DNA of 64,000 nucleotides from an uncultured Armatimonadota bacterium (GCA_903833215.1 CAILEM010000073.1:1-64000); one strand, 5' to 3'. Counted from the first letter of the stretch, positions 19,501 through 28,465 are shown. Notes: generated by a model not told the origin, from the letters alone. Translations and numbers: made by a program.

Positions 19501-21220
19501 TTCCGCCCGTAACATAACGACTCACGTTCGGGTCAAGAGTAAACGTGTTCGTTGTACTCGAGAACATGTATTTGGCAACGTATCCACTTTGAGCCCCACT
19601 AAAGTTGGGTATCTCGCTGACGCCTGACTGTACAGTGCCACCAAAGACGAAGTGAATAGGATTGCCTGGAGCAGGATTCGATTCGGGCTGAATCGCGAAA
19701 CCCGCCAACATTTCATCATTGCCGCCGAAGAACTGAACCGACTCGTTTCCTGGATTTGGATCCAGAACCTGAGTAGCGCTCTGTTGGAAACGCATGACGA
19801 AGATCGACGAAGTCATTGGTGCGAACGCGAAGTTCGCGCCCTTAACGTTTGACTTGACCACAGCAAGAACTAACGGAAAGTTGCTTGGCAGAGTTACTTG
19901 GTAGGTTGCTCCCTTCGCAAGTGTAAGGCCCGCAGGGACAGCCTGAACGGCCGCTGGAATACCAACAGCGTTGAGGGCGTTCTGCACATCAACGTCGGTG
20001 GCATTGAACGCCAACGGCGCCGTGTTGGTGCCTCTATTGCGGCTCAGCTGTTTGTAAGTTCCGTAGCCAACAATAAATGCACCGGACGTAGCTGGCGTAT
20101 TATCAGGAGACAGGAACTGAACATTATTGCGAGTACTGCCTGGAAAGTCTGAGGATGTCGTTCGTCCAGCAATCCAGATATCACCAAATGGGTCGACTTT
20201 GATGTACTGCGCGTTATCGTCCATCGATCCACCTACATAGGCGGAATAGAACTGATCGAAGGCGTCACCCTGAAGTTTTGCTACGAAGGCATCTCGAGTC
20301 GAGCCATCGCTGTGCAACGAGAATCCATATGGACCATCGATGCCAGGAAAGTCAGTGGCCCAAGTATAGCCAGCGAGATACACGCCTCCAGCATTGTCCG
20401 TCGTGACGGTGTTGACGGAATCGAATCCGGAGTCGCCACCATAGTAGCTTCCGTAAACGAGCGGGTCAATAACCAGCACCTTGGAATGGTCATAGGCACC
20501 AAGGCTGAATCCATACTCATCCTTGCCGCATGCCACAAACTTCGCTGACACAGGCTTCTGCTTACCATTTACATTCTGGTAGGCGAAAAGCTTGCCGTGC
20601 GACAAAGTTCCAATCTGTGTTGAAAGAGCGATTGCGTTGCCCTTGATCGAAGTCTTGTCCGCGCCATGAAAAGCGAGTCGGATGACAGATGGATCAACAT
20701 TGGGGCGAACGATCAGGTCATATCGCGGCTTATCCTGATCGTAGTACGAGCGAACATTAACGCCCGGATACACGTCCTTCGCTAAAACGCTGGAGAAATT
20801 CCCAGCGTCCTGCTTGGACTTGCAGCTACTTTTGAAATACAACGTGTTATAGCTAAGTTTATTCACGCCGACGGGAGCAAAAGACGAAGCCCCCTTGAAC
20901 GACATGGTTACAACTTGCCCCTTCTTTCCGGAAGCCTTTCTTGAGGGCTTCAGTTGGAAGTAGTCAAACGTAATTCCCTTATTCGTCATCCACTCGTTGA
21001 GGTGAGATGAACGGGCAAGGAAAAGCGCCTTCTGTGGCCATTGGCCGGCGTTTTGGATAAATCGAGCGGAAGCATGTTCCAGCTTCTTCTGAGCCGATGG
21101 AACTGAAAGCTGATTGACCTTCGCGGCGCCATGAGGCCCGCCGGCGAAGGATGAACTGGCAAGCAGCCCAAAAACACCCAGCAAGCCCGCGCATCTGATG
21201 CGATTACTTAACAAGAGCAC
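16523..21220 (-). CDS. Large secreted protein with beta-propeller (SBBP-like) and Ig-like tandem repeats
   Basis: About 1565 residues. Signal peptide near the N-terminus (LLGVFGLLASSSFAGG). Next comes a module beginning ARFIQNAGQWPQKALFLARS, known from proteins with SBBP beta-propeller repeats; the propeller repeats follow (GGVYLAGYTWATDFPG, GDIWIAGRTTSSDFPG, GDAFITGNVHPDYFEFP). From about residue 1000 on there are about seven Ig-like or Calx-beta-like repeats of 90-100 residues, each opening like SPTEVGGGGTSTGTVIINQAAPDGG. No anchor or sorting motif ends the protein. The frame runs to a TTG at 21316; I chose the GTG at 21220 because AGAGGTG lies 8 nt upstream and the signal peptide begins there. 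Likely surface or extracellular; no catalytic domain seen. Confidence 0.85.
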   Translation of the reverse strand: MLLLSNRIRCAGLLGVFGLLASSSFAGGPHGAAKVNQLSVPSAQKKLEHASARFIQNAGQWPQKALFLARSSHLNEWMTNKGITFDYFQLKPSRKASGKKGQVVTMSFKGASSFAPVGVNKLSYNTLYFKSSCKSKQDAGNFSSVLAKDVYPGVNVRSYYDQDKPRYDLIVRPNVDPSVIRLAFHGADKTSIKGNAIALSTQIGTLSHGKLFAYQNVNGKQKPVSAKFVACGKDEYGFSLGAYDHSKVLVIDPLVYGSYYGGDSGFDSVNTVTTDNAGGVYLAGYTWATDFPGIDGPYGFSLHSDGSTRDAFVAKLQGDAFDQFYSAYVGGSMDDNAQYIKVDPFGDIWIAGRTTSSDFPGSTRNNVQFLSPDNTPATSGAFIVGYGTYKQLSRNRGTNTAPLAFNATDVDVQNALNAVGIPAAVQAVPAGLTLAKGATYQVTLPSNFPLVLAVVKSNVKGANFAFAPMTSSIFVMRFQQSATQVLDPNPGNESVQFFGGNDEMLAGFAIQPESNPAPGNPIHFVFGGTVQSGVSEIPNFSGAQSGYVAKYMFSSTTNTFTLDPNVSRYVTGGNGIDLTGVQIDLQGSVYTGGSIYFQGNVDTSKGGGSAVFTTTPGVFTNGRLLRNNDLFVQKYKADGALAYSAVLGGSDNDYVGGLDFDEDGTTYNSGNAIDIDSNLDLYIVGIAGSFNFPRTRGVYGQTFDANANVTVTKINTDASQILYSTNLKTSGLVLPSGIAVDLRGDAFITGNVHPDYFEFPDTYNFDPTKAGNPNVPTNMPLGAIQTTADALVPTNMQPTGGTAGDMATVKGFLNILNPAADQLTYGTYLGGALDDRCFGPYVDSFGDVWVFGWVDTFRDYVLFDSSFNPHDFRDDKAEDWLPRAMISPLAFKATPDAGGYTQLNGILYGALSPTYPSYTPWSWAPTTTAPGFPIDTIQVTYKKDGWLDKLRVGLASISGISLSPSTIPGGLGASTTGTVTLSQAAPNGGADVVLTLLNNTTAASFSASSQTSTLVIAIAAGQTTGTFTVYSNAVTSTTPVQVQASYQGSFQIGLFTVIPWLQQLSLTPTSVVGGNSVNGRITLAALPPKGSGGVNVTILTDTPSLVSFPAGATVNVPEGQTSVTFTINTNGVGVISYPQVTGSLLGVGITQTLTLTLASLSQLTFNPASVSGGTPATATLTLDGQATGPFVVNLTSSDPAFTFADPNSGLPITSLTFNQGDTAQQFTVVTPYELASTQTIITATRPAQNNYPIQSITGTLFVTAQNLTTFTISPTEVGGGGTSTGTVIINQAAPDGGVVVNISSSDTSVATVPATVLIPSGATSATFSIKTGVLGSTQTATITAQRGSVVINQLLTVDGVSFGFKVAPRSVVGGPSGIATGTITLTSAAPAAGLSFTLTSDHPNDAFFGGTPGNGSGTATIAGGALTGTFTINTAVQTGPTQDCVITANVQGGSANQAQSANLEVRTVGVTSIAFSPATIRGLFGTSICTITLDSPAPAGGSLVTVSQTNPILNLNAGGYLIPAGTNKISFAVKGIRVSRALSTIVTATAPNGGGSASALVVITR

Positions 21221-21330
21221 AAGTACGACACCTCTAAATCGAGTAGAACCCCAATTGCATGGCTGAACAAATTTGGCAATGCCCTCTGAACAGCCTCCGC
21301 ATGAGGAATACCCCAAACGGTTGCGTGCAC

Positions 21331-21336
21331 ATTATA
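21331..21336 (-). promoter_or_regulatory. Candidate -10 box for the giant repeat protein gene
   Basis: A perfect TATAAT on the minus strand about 110 nt upstream of the GTG at 21220. A good -35 is not evident. If used, it would leave a leader of about 100 nt. The rest of the 21221-21481 gap holds two hairpins (CCATTTG/CAAATGG near 21437-21457 and GATTTC/GAAATC near 21462-21480) on the 3' side of the cNMP-binding gene. Confidence 0.3.
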
Positions 21337-21481
21337 GAACATATAGCCAGATTCGACCAGCACCTACCTCATAGGCTAGACGGGGTTTGTGCGTTGAATG
21401 GTGCGAATTCACTTACGATATTTGCTAAACGGCCCATTTGGGGCCCGCAAATGGCTTTCGGACCGATTTCACGGCCCGAAA

Positions 21482-22024
21482 TCAATGAATCAAACTGCTT
21501 GGGGCACTTTCTTCAATCGCCATCAATGCGGCGAGATTTTGGTTCGCGGTCCTCAAACGGGCACACAGAACTCGACTAATATTCTTCAGACATTGAGCGC
21601 ACATCTCGGGCGACTCCGCCAAAAGCTTAAGCAGAGGCTCGGCCGGTAAGACCACGACTTCACAGTCCTCGATCGCTACAATGGTTCCGGACCGTGGCTT
21701 TCCATCCAGGAAGGAAACCTCACCCATCGGCATTCCGGGTTTCATTAGCCCGATTGGCTCACCAACCACAGTCATGATGTGAGCTTCCCCGCTCGCCAAA
21801 ATCATCAGGTCACGGGTTTCATCAAACTGTCGTAGGATCTCCTCCCCACCTTTGAACGACTGACAGGTCGCAATCGCACAAAGGCTCGACAAATGGGAGT
21901 CTAGTAGCCCCTGGGCAAGGTAGCTCGACTGAATCGCTTCTCGCAGGTCCATCTTTAGTCCAGTGGGCTTTGTACGTATCACAGTCTTTTGACTGTGACC
22001 GTTGCGATCAAGTCGAGGTTTCAC
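21482..22024 (-). CDS. Cyclic-nucleotide-binding (cNMP) domain protein without DNA-binding domain
   Basis: Up to 180 residues. A single cupin-like cNMP-binding domain occupies about residues 35-150: FKGGEEILRQFDETRDLMILASG, then the phosphate-binding region GEVSFLDGKPRSGTIVA and the C-helix. No helix-turn-helix follows, so this is a sensor or adaptor rather than a CRP-type regulator. The frame starts at a GTG (22024) with AAGAGG 12 nt upstream; an ATG at 21952 just before the domain is an alternative. It lies 42 nt downstream of the DUF1552 gene, in the same direction. Confidence 0.82.
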   Translation of the reverse strand: MKPRLDRNGHSQKTVIRTKPTGLKMDLREAIQSSYLAQGLLDSHLSSLCAIATCQSFKGGEEILRQFDETRDLMILASGEAHIMTVVGEPIGLMKPGMPMGEVSFLDGKPRSGTIVAIEDCEVVVLPAEPLLKLLAESPEMCAQCLKNISRVLCARLRTANQNLAALMAIEESAPSSLIH

Positions 22025-22066
22025 CGCGACAATAGGCCTCTTTGCCCTCAGCGTTCGTAAATTCCT

Positions 22067-23407
22067 CTAGAAAAGGTGCTCTAGCTTTCCGGTGCTATCT
22101 CCAAGCGTCTCCGTCGGTAATCCCATCCGGTCCAACATTGACAAGAACAGGTTATTCAACGGTGTACCGTTTGGATAAACCGCGTGAACGCCCTGATGAA
22201 TAGTGCCGCCCGCTCGACCCGCCAACAAAATGGGAAGATCATCGTGGTTGTGACGGTCACCGTCACCGATCCCTCCACCATAGCAGACCATCGAATTATC
22301 GAGGAGGCTACCTTCGGGCTCCTTGATGGACGCCATCTTTTCGAGGATGTATGCCAACTGAGTGACGTGGAATTGATCGATCTGGCTCTTTTTCTTCAGC
22401 TTCATCGGATCCGTTCCGTGGTGGGACATATCGTGATGCCCTTCTGGAACTCCGATCAACGGATAGCTTCGATTACTGCCTTCATTCGCAAACATGAAGG
22501 TCGCCACCCGCGTCAAGTCCGACTCGAATGCCAAAATCATCATATCTCCGAGCAAACGGATGTGCTCTGAATAATCCTGGGGAACACCTGACGGAATTCG
22601 TACGCCACCCGCATTCGCAGTTGAAGTCACCCGATCAAACTTGGAAAGTCTCTCTTCGATCTCGCGAACCGCGGTGAAGTACTCATCAAGCTTCCGTTGA
22701 TCGCGGACACCAAGTTCCGTTCTCAGCCTGCTCGCATCTTCCATCACGAAATCGAGGACGCTGCGGTTATAGCGACTCCTGAGAACCCGACTCTCCAGCG
22801 TCTCACCCTTTTCGCCTTTCCCGAACAATCTCTCAAAGATCAGCCTCGGATTCACTTCCTTAGCCATGGGCGTCGACTCACCTCGCCAGGAAATGTTCGA
22901 CGAATAGGCACAACTGTAACCAGAGTCACAGTTCCCCGCTTCGGCGCCACGTTCGCATCCAATCTCAATGGATGGAAATGGCGTTAGGTGGCCAAGCCGG
23001 ACGGCCGCGACTTGATCTGCGGAGATTGCGGCTTTGATGTCAGCACCTGCCGTCTTTTTTGGGTGCACGCCGGTGAGCCAAGCCGCAGCAGATCGGGCAT
23101 GGTCTCCTGGCCCATCTCCCAGAGCGAACGCGTTTCGCTGAGACAGACCCGTAAGGACTGAAAATTGGCCACGCACCCTTTGCAGTGGTTGGAGAACCTC
23201 GGGAAGGACAAAACCCGGTCCCTCGCTGGATGGTGTCCAATGCGGCATGCTCATGCCGTTTGGCACAAACAAGAAAGCCATTCGGGTGGTCCGAACCTTT
23301 GCAGATGAGGCCAAGGCAGTAAGCGGCAGCATCGCTTCAAGTAATGGCAGTGCCATGACGGTACCGATGCCTTTCAGGAATGTCCTACGTGGAATTAGCC
23401 GACTCAT
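22067..23407 (-). CDS. DUF1552 exported protein
   Basis: 446 residues. Leader PRRTFLKGIGTVMALPLLEAML is Tat-like. Family landmarks: LFVPNGMSMPHWTP, FSVLTGLSQRNAF, DGPGDHARSAAAWLTGVHP, SIEIGCERGA and PLIGVPEGHHDMSHHG. DUF1552 proteins belong to the same broad alkaline-phosphatase-like group as DUF1501, and their genes are regularly paired with DUF1592-type cytochromes. The start overlaps the stop of the upstream gene by ATGA, so the two are translationally coupled. Substrate unknown. Confidence 0.92.
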   Translation of the reverse strand: MSRLIPRRTFLKGIGTVMALPLLEAMLPLTALASSAKVRTTRMAFLFVPNGMSMPHWTPSSEGPGFVLPEVLQPLQRVRGQFSVLTGLSQRNAFALGDGPGDHARSAAAWLTGVHPKKTAGADIKAAISADQVAAVRLGHLTPFPSIEIGCERGAEAGNCDSGYSCAYSSNISWRGESTPMAKEVNPRLIFERLFGKGEKGETLESRVLRSRYNRSVLDFVMEDASRLRTELGVRDQRKLDEYFTAVREIEERLSKFDRVTSTANAGGVRIPSGVPQDYSEHIRLLGDMMILAFESDLTRVATFMFANEGSNRSYPLIGVPEGHHDMSHHGTDPMKLKKKSQIDQFHVTQLAYILEKMASIKEPEGSLLDNSMVCYGGGIGDGDRHNHDDLPILLAGRAGGTIHQGVHAVYPNGTPLNNLFLSMLDRMGLPTETLGDSTGKLEHLF

Positions 23408-25716
23408 TTACCTTTACCTCCGACAACCCGCTTCTTTCGGAACGGGTCACTTGTCACAACCGCATTCACAAGGGCAGAAAACCGATTGCCGCTTGTTTCA
23501 CAGACGCTCGCGATTTGATCAACGCTGCATTTATCAAATGCTTCAACGCCTCGTCCAAGCGCATACGTTAGCAGTTTTTCTGACATGCTGCGAACAAAAT
23601 CTTTCTTCTTCTTGATGAGAATTGCCGTCAGCTCTGGAGCACCTTGGAATTTGGTGCCGTCAGGTAGCACTCCCGACGAATCGATGGGCACTCCACCTTC
23701 CTGTGATCGCCAAGCTCCAGTCGCATCGAAATTTTCAAGACTGAACCCGAGTGGATCCATCTTTTTATGACACGAAGCACATGCAGGGTCTTTTCGATGG
23801 CGCTCCATCTTCTCCCTGAGCGTTGCTGCAGCCATTTGCTTACCGTCATCAGGCAGCACACCGACATTGGGTGGTGGAGGTGGGGGTGGAGTGTTCAGAA
23901 TCTGCTCAAGAACCCATTTACCGCGTTTGACGGGCGAGGTCCTCGTTGGATTCGAGGTCAGAGTCAAGACGCTGCCTTGAGTCAACACGCCACCGCGTGG
24001 TGTGCCGACGAGGGACACTTTGCGGAACTGATCGCCAGTGACTCCAGGAATTCCATAGTGCTTGGCAAGCTGTTCGTTGATGTAGGTGTATTTAGCATCC
24101 AGGAAGTCGATGATGCTTCTATCGTTCTTGACGACGCCGTCGAAGAACATCTTCGTTTCCGTCATCATCCCAGCGCGAAGCTGCTCGTTGAAGTCGGGGA
24201 ACTGGGCAGGATCTGGGTTAATCAGCGCCAACTTCCTCAAGTTAAGCCACTCCTCAGCAAAGTTGTCTCCGAGTGATGCGCTCTTAGGGCTACCTAACAT
24301 CCTCCTCACTTCAGCTTTTAGCACGACAGGCTTCTTGAGATCTCCAGTGGAGGCAAGGCGGAACAGTTCCTCATCTGGCATCGATCCCCAAAGGAAATAT
24401 GAAAGTCGAGAGGCCAGTTCGTAACTTCCAAGATTTGGCGACCCATCTGACCGTTCCACTCGAAAAAGGAATTGTGGCGATGAGAGAATCGCTTGTACGC
24501 AAAGCTGTATGGATTTCTCAAAGGGCTGTCCATCTTTGTGGACGTACTCAGCGATTTTCATCAGCCGGCTAATTTCGTCGACGGTTGGTGGGCGCCGGAA
24601 TGCTCGGCTTGCGAATTTGCTCAGGATTCGTTTCGCGCTAGGCTGCCACTCCGCCGCACTTGGCGTCTCGAAAATAATCCGCTTGTGGACATCTGAAAGT
24701 GCCGAGGACTTCATCAAAGGCTTGTACATGTCCATGTACCGGACAATGAGATTTCGGTCCTCAACAGGAGGTCCTGGTCGATAGTAGTCGTTAGCAAACT
24801 TCAGCGCAATGCGATGTTTGCCGGGATCGAGTGGGAGAGTGACCTCGTACACTTCGGGGCGCTTTTCAAGCGCCTTCACGTCGAATACCATCGCTGGCTT
24901 GTTGTCGATCAGCAATGCCATCTTTGCCGCATCAGGACCAGCCTGTTGGGCACTCGCCTCGATTCGGAATTTGTAGTTGCCGGCGAGCGTTAGGTATTGG
25001 TCGGTAAAAGCTTGACCTTCCGAGGCAAAGAAAATCTGGGTCTGATCACCTACTGCGGCGCCGGTGGTGACCTTCAAGTTCTCGTTATCAAACCTAACTG
25101 GTTTTGTGTCAGGAACCTGAATGGCCTTGGATGCAATTTCTTCCGCCGCCTTCAGGTACTTCTCCATCAGCAGTGGTGAAATCGAGAGGACGTCGCCGAT
25201 ATTATCAAAGCCGTAACCGACGTCGTCCGAGGGAAAATCTTCTGCGAGCCGAAGATCAAGACCAACCAGATCACGAACGGTGTTGTCGTACTCGCGACGA
25301 TTCAGCCTTCGCATCGTCACATGACCGGGATCGATAAGTTTGCAGTCACCGGAAAGGGTCAGGTCAAGCCAACGAACCATCGAATCACGTTGTGCCTTTG
25401 TGGGTTGAGGCATTCCTTCCGGTGGCATATGGCCAGAAGCCACATTTTTTGCCACCCGACTCCACAACTCAGTGTTCTTTTGAATCGATGCCGCGTCCGA
25501 AAATCCTGTCAATACGATCCCGGCAGGTGCCCGGCCACCCGAGTGACACGTGACGCAGTACTTGTCGACGATCGGCGCGACCGACTTCGAAAAGCTGGGT
25601 TGAGCAACTGCGACTGCTTTCTTCTTTTTTGAACTCTGGGTCGGAGAAGATGAGACAACTGTCGCGGCCAAGAAAGCGCTTGCACCGACAAATACTAAAT
25701 ATCTCGAATCTATCAA
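23404..25716 (-). CDS. DUF1587/1592/1588/1585 planctomycete-type cytochrome protein
   Basis: 770 residues. After an export signal (FLAATVVSSSPTQ) comes a c-type cytochrome motif, YCVTCHSGGRAPAG; then DUF1587 (MRRLNRREYDNTVRDLVGLD), a carbohydrate-binding-like region, DUF1595/1592 (SYFLWGSMPDEELFRLA), DUF1588 with a second haem motif (ACASCHKKMDPLGFSLENFD) and C-terminal DUF1585 (LLTYALGRGVEAFDKC). Start is a TTG at 25716; CAGGGC lies just upstream. It is the first gene of the pair with DUF1552, likely an exported redox partner. Confidence 0.9.
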   Translation of the reverse strand: MIDSRYLVFVGASAFLAATVVSSSPTQSSKKKKAVAVAQPSFSKSVAPIVDKYCVTCHSGGRAPAGIVLTGFSDAASIQKNTELWSRVAKNVASGHMPPEGMPQPTKAQRDSMVRWLDLTLSGDCKLIDPGHVTMRRLNRREYDNTVRDLVGLDLRLAEDFPSDDVGYGFDNIGDVLSISPLLMEKYLKAAEEIASKAIQVPDTKPVRFDNENLKVTTGAAVGDQTQIFFASEGQAFTDQYLTLAGNYKFRIEASAQQAGPDAAKMALLIDNKPAMVFDVKALEKRPEVYEVTLPLDPGKHRIALKFANDYYRPGPPVEDRNLIVRYMDMYKPLMKSSALSDVHKRIIFETPSAAEWQPSAKRILSKFASRAFRRPPTVDEISRLMKIAEYVHKDGQPFEKSIQLCVQAILSSPQFLFRVERSDGSPNLGSYELASRLSYFLWGSMPDEELFRLASTGDLKKPVVLKAEVRRMLGSPKSASLGDNFAEEWLNLRKLALINPDPAQFPDFNEQLRAGMMTETKMFFDGVVKNDRSIIDFLDAKYTYINEQLAKHYGIPGVTGDQFRKVSLVGTPRGGVLTQGSVLTLTSNPTRTSPVKRGKWVLEQILNTPPPPPPPNVGVLPDDGKQMAAATLREKMERHRKDPACASCHKKMDPLGFSLENFDATGAWRSQEGGVPIDSSGVLPDGTKFQGAPELTAILIKKKKDFVRSMSEKLLTYALGRGVEAFDKCSVDQIASVCETSGNRFSALVNAVVTSDPFRKKRVVGGKGK

Positions 25717-25859
25717 TTGACTGCCCTGCCAATCCGGTCTCTACTGAAGGTCACCCTCACATTTAACTATATACGCCCCGGAATCCAGACCGTTCACTCG
25801 AAAAATCTCACCTCAAATAGGAATCTTCAAGTTTCACTACTTTCAGTTATTATTGACAG

Positions 25860-25865
25860 TATAAT
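25860..25865 (+). promoter_or_regulatory. Leaderless -10 box of the MBOAT gene
   Basis: A perfect TATAAT, then TTGACC (6 nt), then the ATG at 25872. A start site about 6-7 nt after the box falls on the ATG, so the mRNA would have no leader. There is no Shine-Dalgarno sequence and no -35 at 16-18 nt. Confidence 0.6.
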
Positions 25866-25871
25866 TTGACC

Positions 25872-27224
25872 ATGCGAGAGCTGACAATTGGATGCAGTAT
25901 CGGCCTATATTTGTTGTGTCTTGGCCTTCCCGCACTCCCGCTACCAGATACCTTTCGGCGGAGGCTCGCATGGGTGTTTCCAGTACTCGCTGCTGCGGTT
26001 CTCTATATGGCAAAGGATGAGATGGCGGTCGTCCGGCTGTTCCTCGCGAGTGTGGAACTTGTCTTCGTCGTAAAGGCGACCATCTTAATCAGGATTCCAA
26101 TTCAAGAGCTTTCTGGCATTGGGTTCATGCGACTCGTTCCCTATATGTCTCTATGGCCAGGAATGGATCCCTCTGGATTCGGCACCAAGGTTGCCGTACC
26201 TTCAGAATGCGGATCAAGGTTTGTTCGGGGACTGCTGGCGACCTATCTTGGTTTGGGATCCGCGCTCGGGATAGCACTCATTTCTCCCCGCCTCGGCGAC
26301 GAAGCGCTCGGCTGGTGCGGCATCGCAACGATCCTTGTGATAGTGCACTTCGGGATTTCGGAAATCCTAAGCAGCCTCGCGAACCTGCTTGGGTTCAAGG
26401 TGGGACCTCTGTTTGACAAGCCGCTTCAAAGCGTAACTCTGTCCGAGTTCTGGACAACCCGATGGAATCGGCCATTCGTTGAAATGGATCGAATCCTCTT
26501 TATGCGGCCCTTGGCTAGACAACTCGGAATCAGAGGAGCGGTATTTGGCGTGTTTCTGATTTCAGGGCTGCTCCATGAACTGGCAATCAGCTATCCGGCC
26601 GGCGGAGGCTATGGTGGCCCGCTGATCTACTTCGCCATTCAAGGAGGACTGATACTCGCCGAAAAACGATTTGAAGTCCGATCTCGCGTCCTAACCTGGA
26701 TCACCATTATCGGCCCACTGCCTCTGCTCTTTCACTCCACGTTTCGAGCCACCTTCATCGTTCCTTTATTCCACTGGGCCAACTCCATTCTCCTGAGCCA
26801 CACAATAAGTTGGTACATCGACAAAGAGCTTTGGATACTCGGTGTGATGCAACTGCTTGTTCTGATGGCTAGCTTCCAGGTCCCGACGCGATTAAGGTGG
26901 AAAGAGGAGTTACCCAAACTCAGTAGCTTCAACCGAAAGCTCATGTGGACCAATGGGTCGTTCATCGTCCTAACCATCATCTCATTTGGTGTGATGACCC
27001 TAACGCTGCATGGGTCCTTCATGGCAAGGGAGACAGCTGCGCTGGGGATCGCTGTCTTCATTTGCGTGTTCTGGGTCATGCGCCTTGTCGCAGACGGTGT
27101 CTACTACAAGCACGAGGACTGGCCAGAAGGTCCGCAGTTCGTGATCGGTCACGCCCTACTTGATTCCTTATTTGCAGTCCTCGTCTGCGGTTACGGTTCG
27201 TATGTCTTGTGGAGAGTTTTCTAG
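25872..27224 (+). CDS. MBOAT / wax-synthase-like membrane O-acyltransferase
   Basis: About 450 residues with roughly ten transmembrane helices. The central block LSEFWTTRWNRPF followed by HELAIS within SGLLHELAISYPAGG matches the wax-synthase branch of membrane-bound O-acyltransferases; the His in LLH is the expected catalytic residue. Such enzymes move acyl chains onto alcohols or hydroxyls at the membrane (plant wax synthases are the characterised relatives). The real acceptor is unknown. Start ATG at 25872, preceded by TATAAT-N6. Its TAG overlaps the stop of the convergent rhamnose isomerase gene within CTAG. Confidence 0.8.
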   Translation: MRELTIGCSIGLYLLCLGLPALPLPDTFRRRLAWVFPVLAAAVLYMAKDEMAVVRLFLASVELVFVVKATILIRIPIQELSGIGFMRLVPYMSLWPGMDPSGFGTKVAVPSECGSRFVRGLLATYLGLGSALGIALISPRLGDEALGWCGIATILVIVHFGISEILSSLANLLGFKVGPLFDKPLQSVTLSEFWTTRWNRPFVEMDRILFMRPLARQLGIRGAVFGVFLISGLLHELAISYPAGGGYGGPLIYFAIQGGLILAEKRFEVRSRVLTWITIIGPLPLLFHSTFRATFIVPLFHWANSILLSHTISWYIDKELWILGVMQLLVLMASFQVPTRLRWKEELPKLSSFNRKLMWTNGSFIVLTIISFGVMTLTLHGSFMARETAALGIAVFICVFWVMRLVADGVYYKHEDWPEGPQFVIGHALLDSLFAVLVCGYGSYVLWRVF

Positions 27225-28465
27225 CTTCGGCCACTGAGAACGTTCGTCTCGTACGTTTCCATGTCGGCGATCCAACTCTTTCCAACGGGAACATCCGCGC
27301 GGGCACACAATTCATCCCAGACCGCACCAAAAGGCAGAGTCTTGAACTCTTCCATCAGGGCAAGCTTCTGGGCATTCTTCCCTTCCCCTTCCAGCTGGTG
27401 AAGCGTCGAAGTTGGGTCGAGTAGCGCGTTGAGAATTGCCTTTCGAGTCGCGCGGATTCCGACAACGTACGCACCAATCCGGTTGATACTCGCATCAAAG
27501 AAGTCGAGGGCAATGATCGCTCGATTGAGAGCATCACCTCGTTTCAGTTCGGCAAAAGCAGCCTTGAGGTCATCGCTGAAAAGGACGACGTGATCGCTAT
27601 CCCATCGCATCGGTCGACTGGTATGCAGAAGCACTCGATCCTGGAACTGCAAGATCGCAGAAACCTTGTCCGCGATCGTCTCAGTTGGGTGGAAGTGCCC
27701 CATATCGAGGCAGAGTAATTTCTTCCGAGAAAGGGCATAGCTCAAGTAGAACTCAAAAGAGCCGACAACATAGTCTTCAGAACCTAAGCCAAAGAGTTTG
27801 CTTTCGACGGCGTCCGTGCATCCATCGAATTCCGCTCTCAGCAGCTCGTCATACGCCTCAACCAAACGTCGTCGGGGCGACCAACGATCAGCGGTGGCGT
27901 CCTTGCTTCCGTCAGGAATCCAGTGATTGACCACACACTCACCGCCGAGCGCAGCCGACATTCCCGAGGCTATCTTTCGGCACGCAAGGCCGTGGCGAAT
28001 CCAAAATGCACGAATTTCAGGGTCCGCATGAGAAAGCGTGTAGCCAGAACTCGCCAATGGGTGAGCGAAGTAGGTCGGGTTGAAGTCCAGCTTGATGCCC
28101 CGTGACTTTGCCCAATCAATCCAACTTGCGAAGTGCTCAACGGCGATTTCATCGCGCCCAACTGAACTCGACCCCGTTTCGGCATAGATGGCATGTAGGT
28201 TCGCACGATGGGTACCTGGTACCAACCCCAGCACTGCGTCATAGTCTTGGCGAACTTCATCACCATTACGGGCTCGGCCGGGGTAGTTGCCCGTTGCCAT
28301 AATCCCGCCGGAATCCATGCTGCCATCGTGGACCTCGAAACCACTCACATCATCGGCTTGCCAGCAGTGGATGGAGATTGGGATAGCAAGGGCGGATTCG
28401 ATGGCAGATTCGACGTCCACCCCCCAATCGGCGTAAACGGCTTTCGCTTGATCAAATACGGACAT
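27221..28465 (-). CDS. rhaA: L-rhamnose isomerase
   Basis: 414 residues, close to the 419 of the E. coli enzyme; converts L-rhamnose to L-rhamnulose. Typical segments: SIHCWQADDVSGFEVHDG, ATGNYPGRARNGDEVRQD, KLDFNPTYFAHPLA, VNHWIPDGSKD, CLDMGHFHPTETIADK and VLLHTSRPMRWDSDHVV, which carry the metal-binding Glu, Asp and His residues. No rhaB, rhaD or rhamnosidase is in the window, so it is not in a full rhamnose operon. Start ATG at 28465; TAAAAG lies 6 nt upstream, a weak match to the leaderless pattern. Confidence 0.93.
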   Translation of the reverse strand: MSVFDQAKAVYADWGVDVESAIESALAIPISIHCWQADDVSGFEVHDGSMDSGGIMATGNYPGRARNGDEVRQDYDAVLGLVPGTHRANLHAIYAETGSSSVGRDEIAVEHFASWIDWAKSRGIKLDFNPTYFAHPLASSGYTLSHADPEIRAFWIRHGLACRKIASGMSAALGGECVVNHWIPDGSKDATADRWSPRRRLVEAYDELLRAEFDGCTDAVESKLFGLGSEDYVVGSFEFYLSYALSRKKLLCLDMGHFHPTETIADKVSAILQFQDRVLLHTSRPMRWDSDHVVLFSDDLKAAFAELKRGDALNRAIIALDFFDASINRIGAYVVGIRATRKAILNALLDPTSTLHQLEGEGKNAQKLALMEEFKTLPFGAVWDELCARADVPVGKSWIADMETYETNVLSGRS

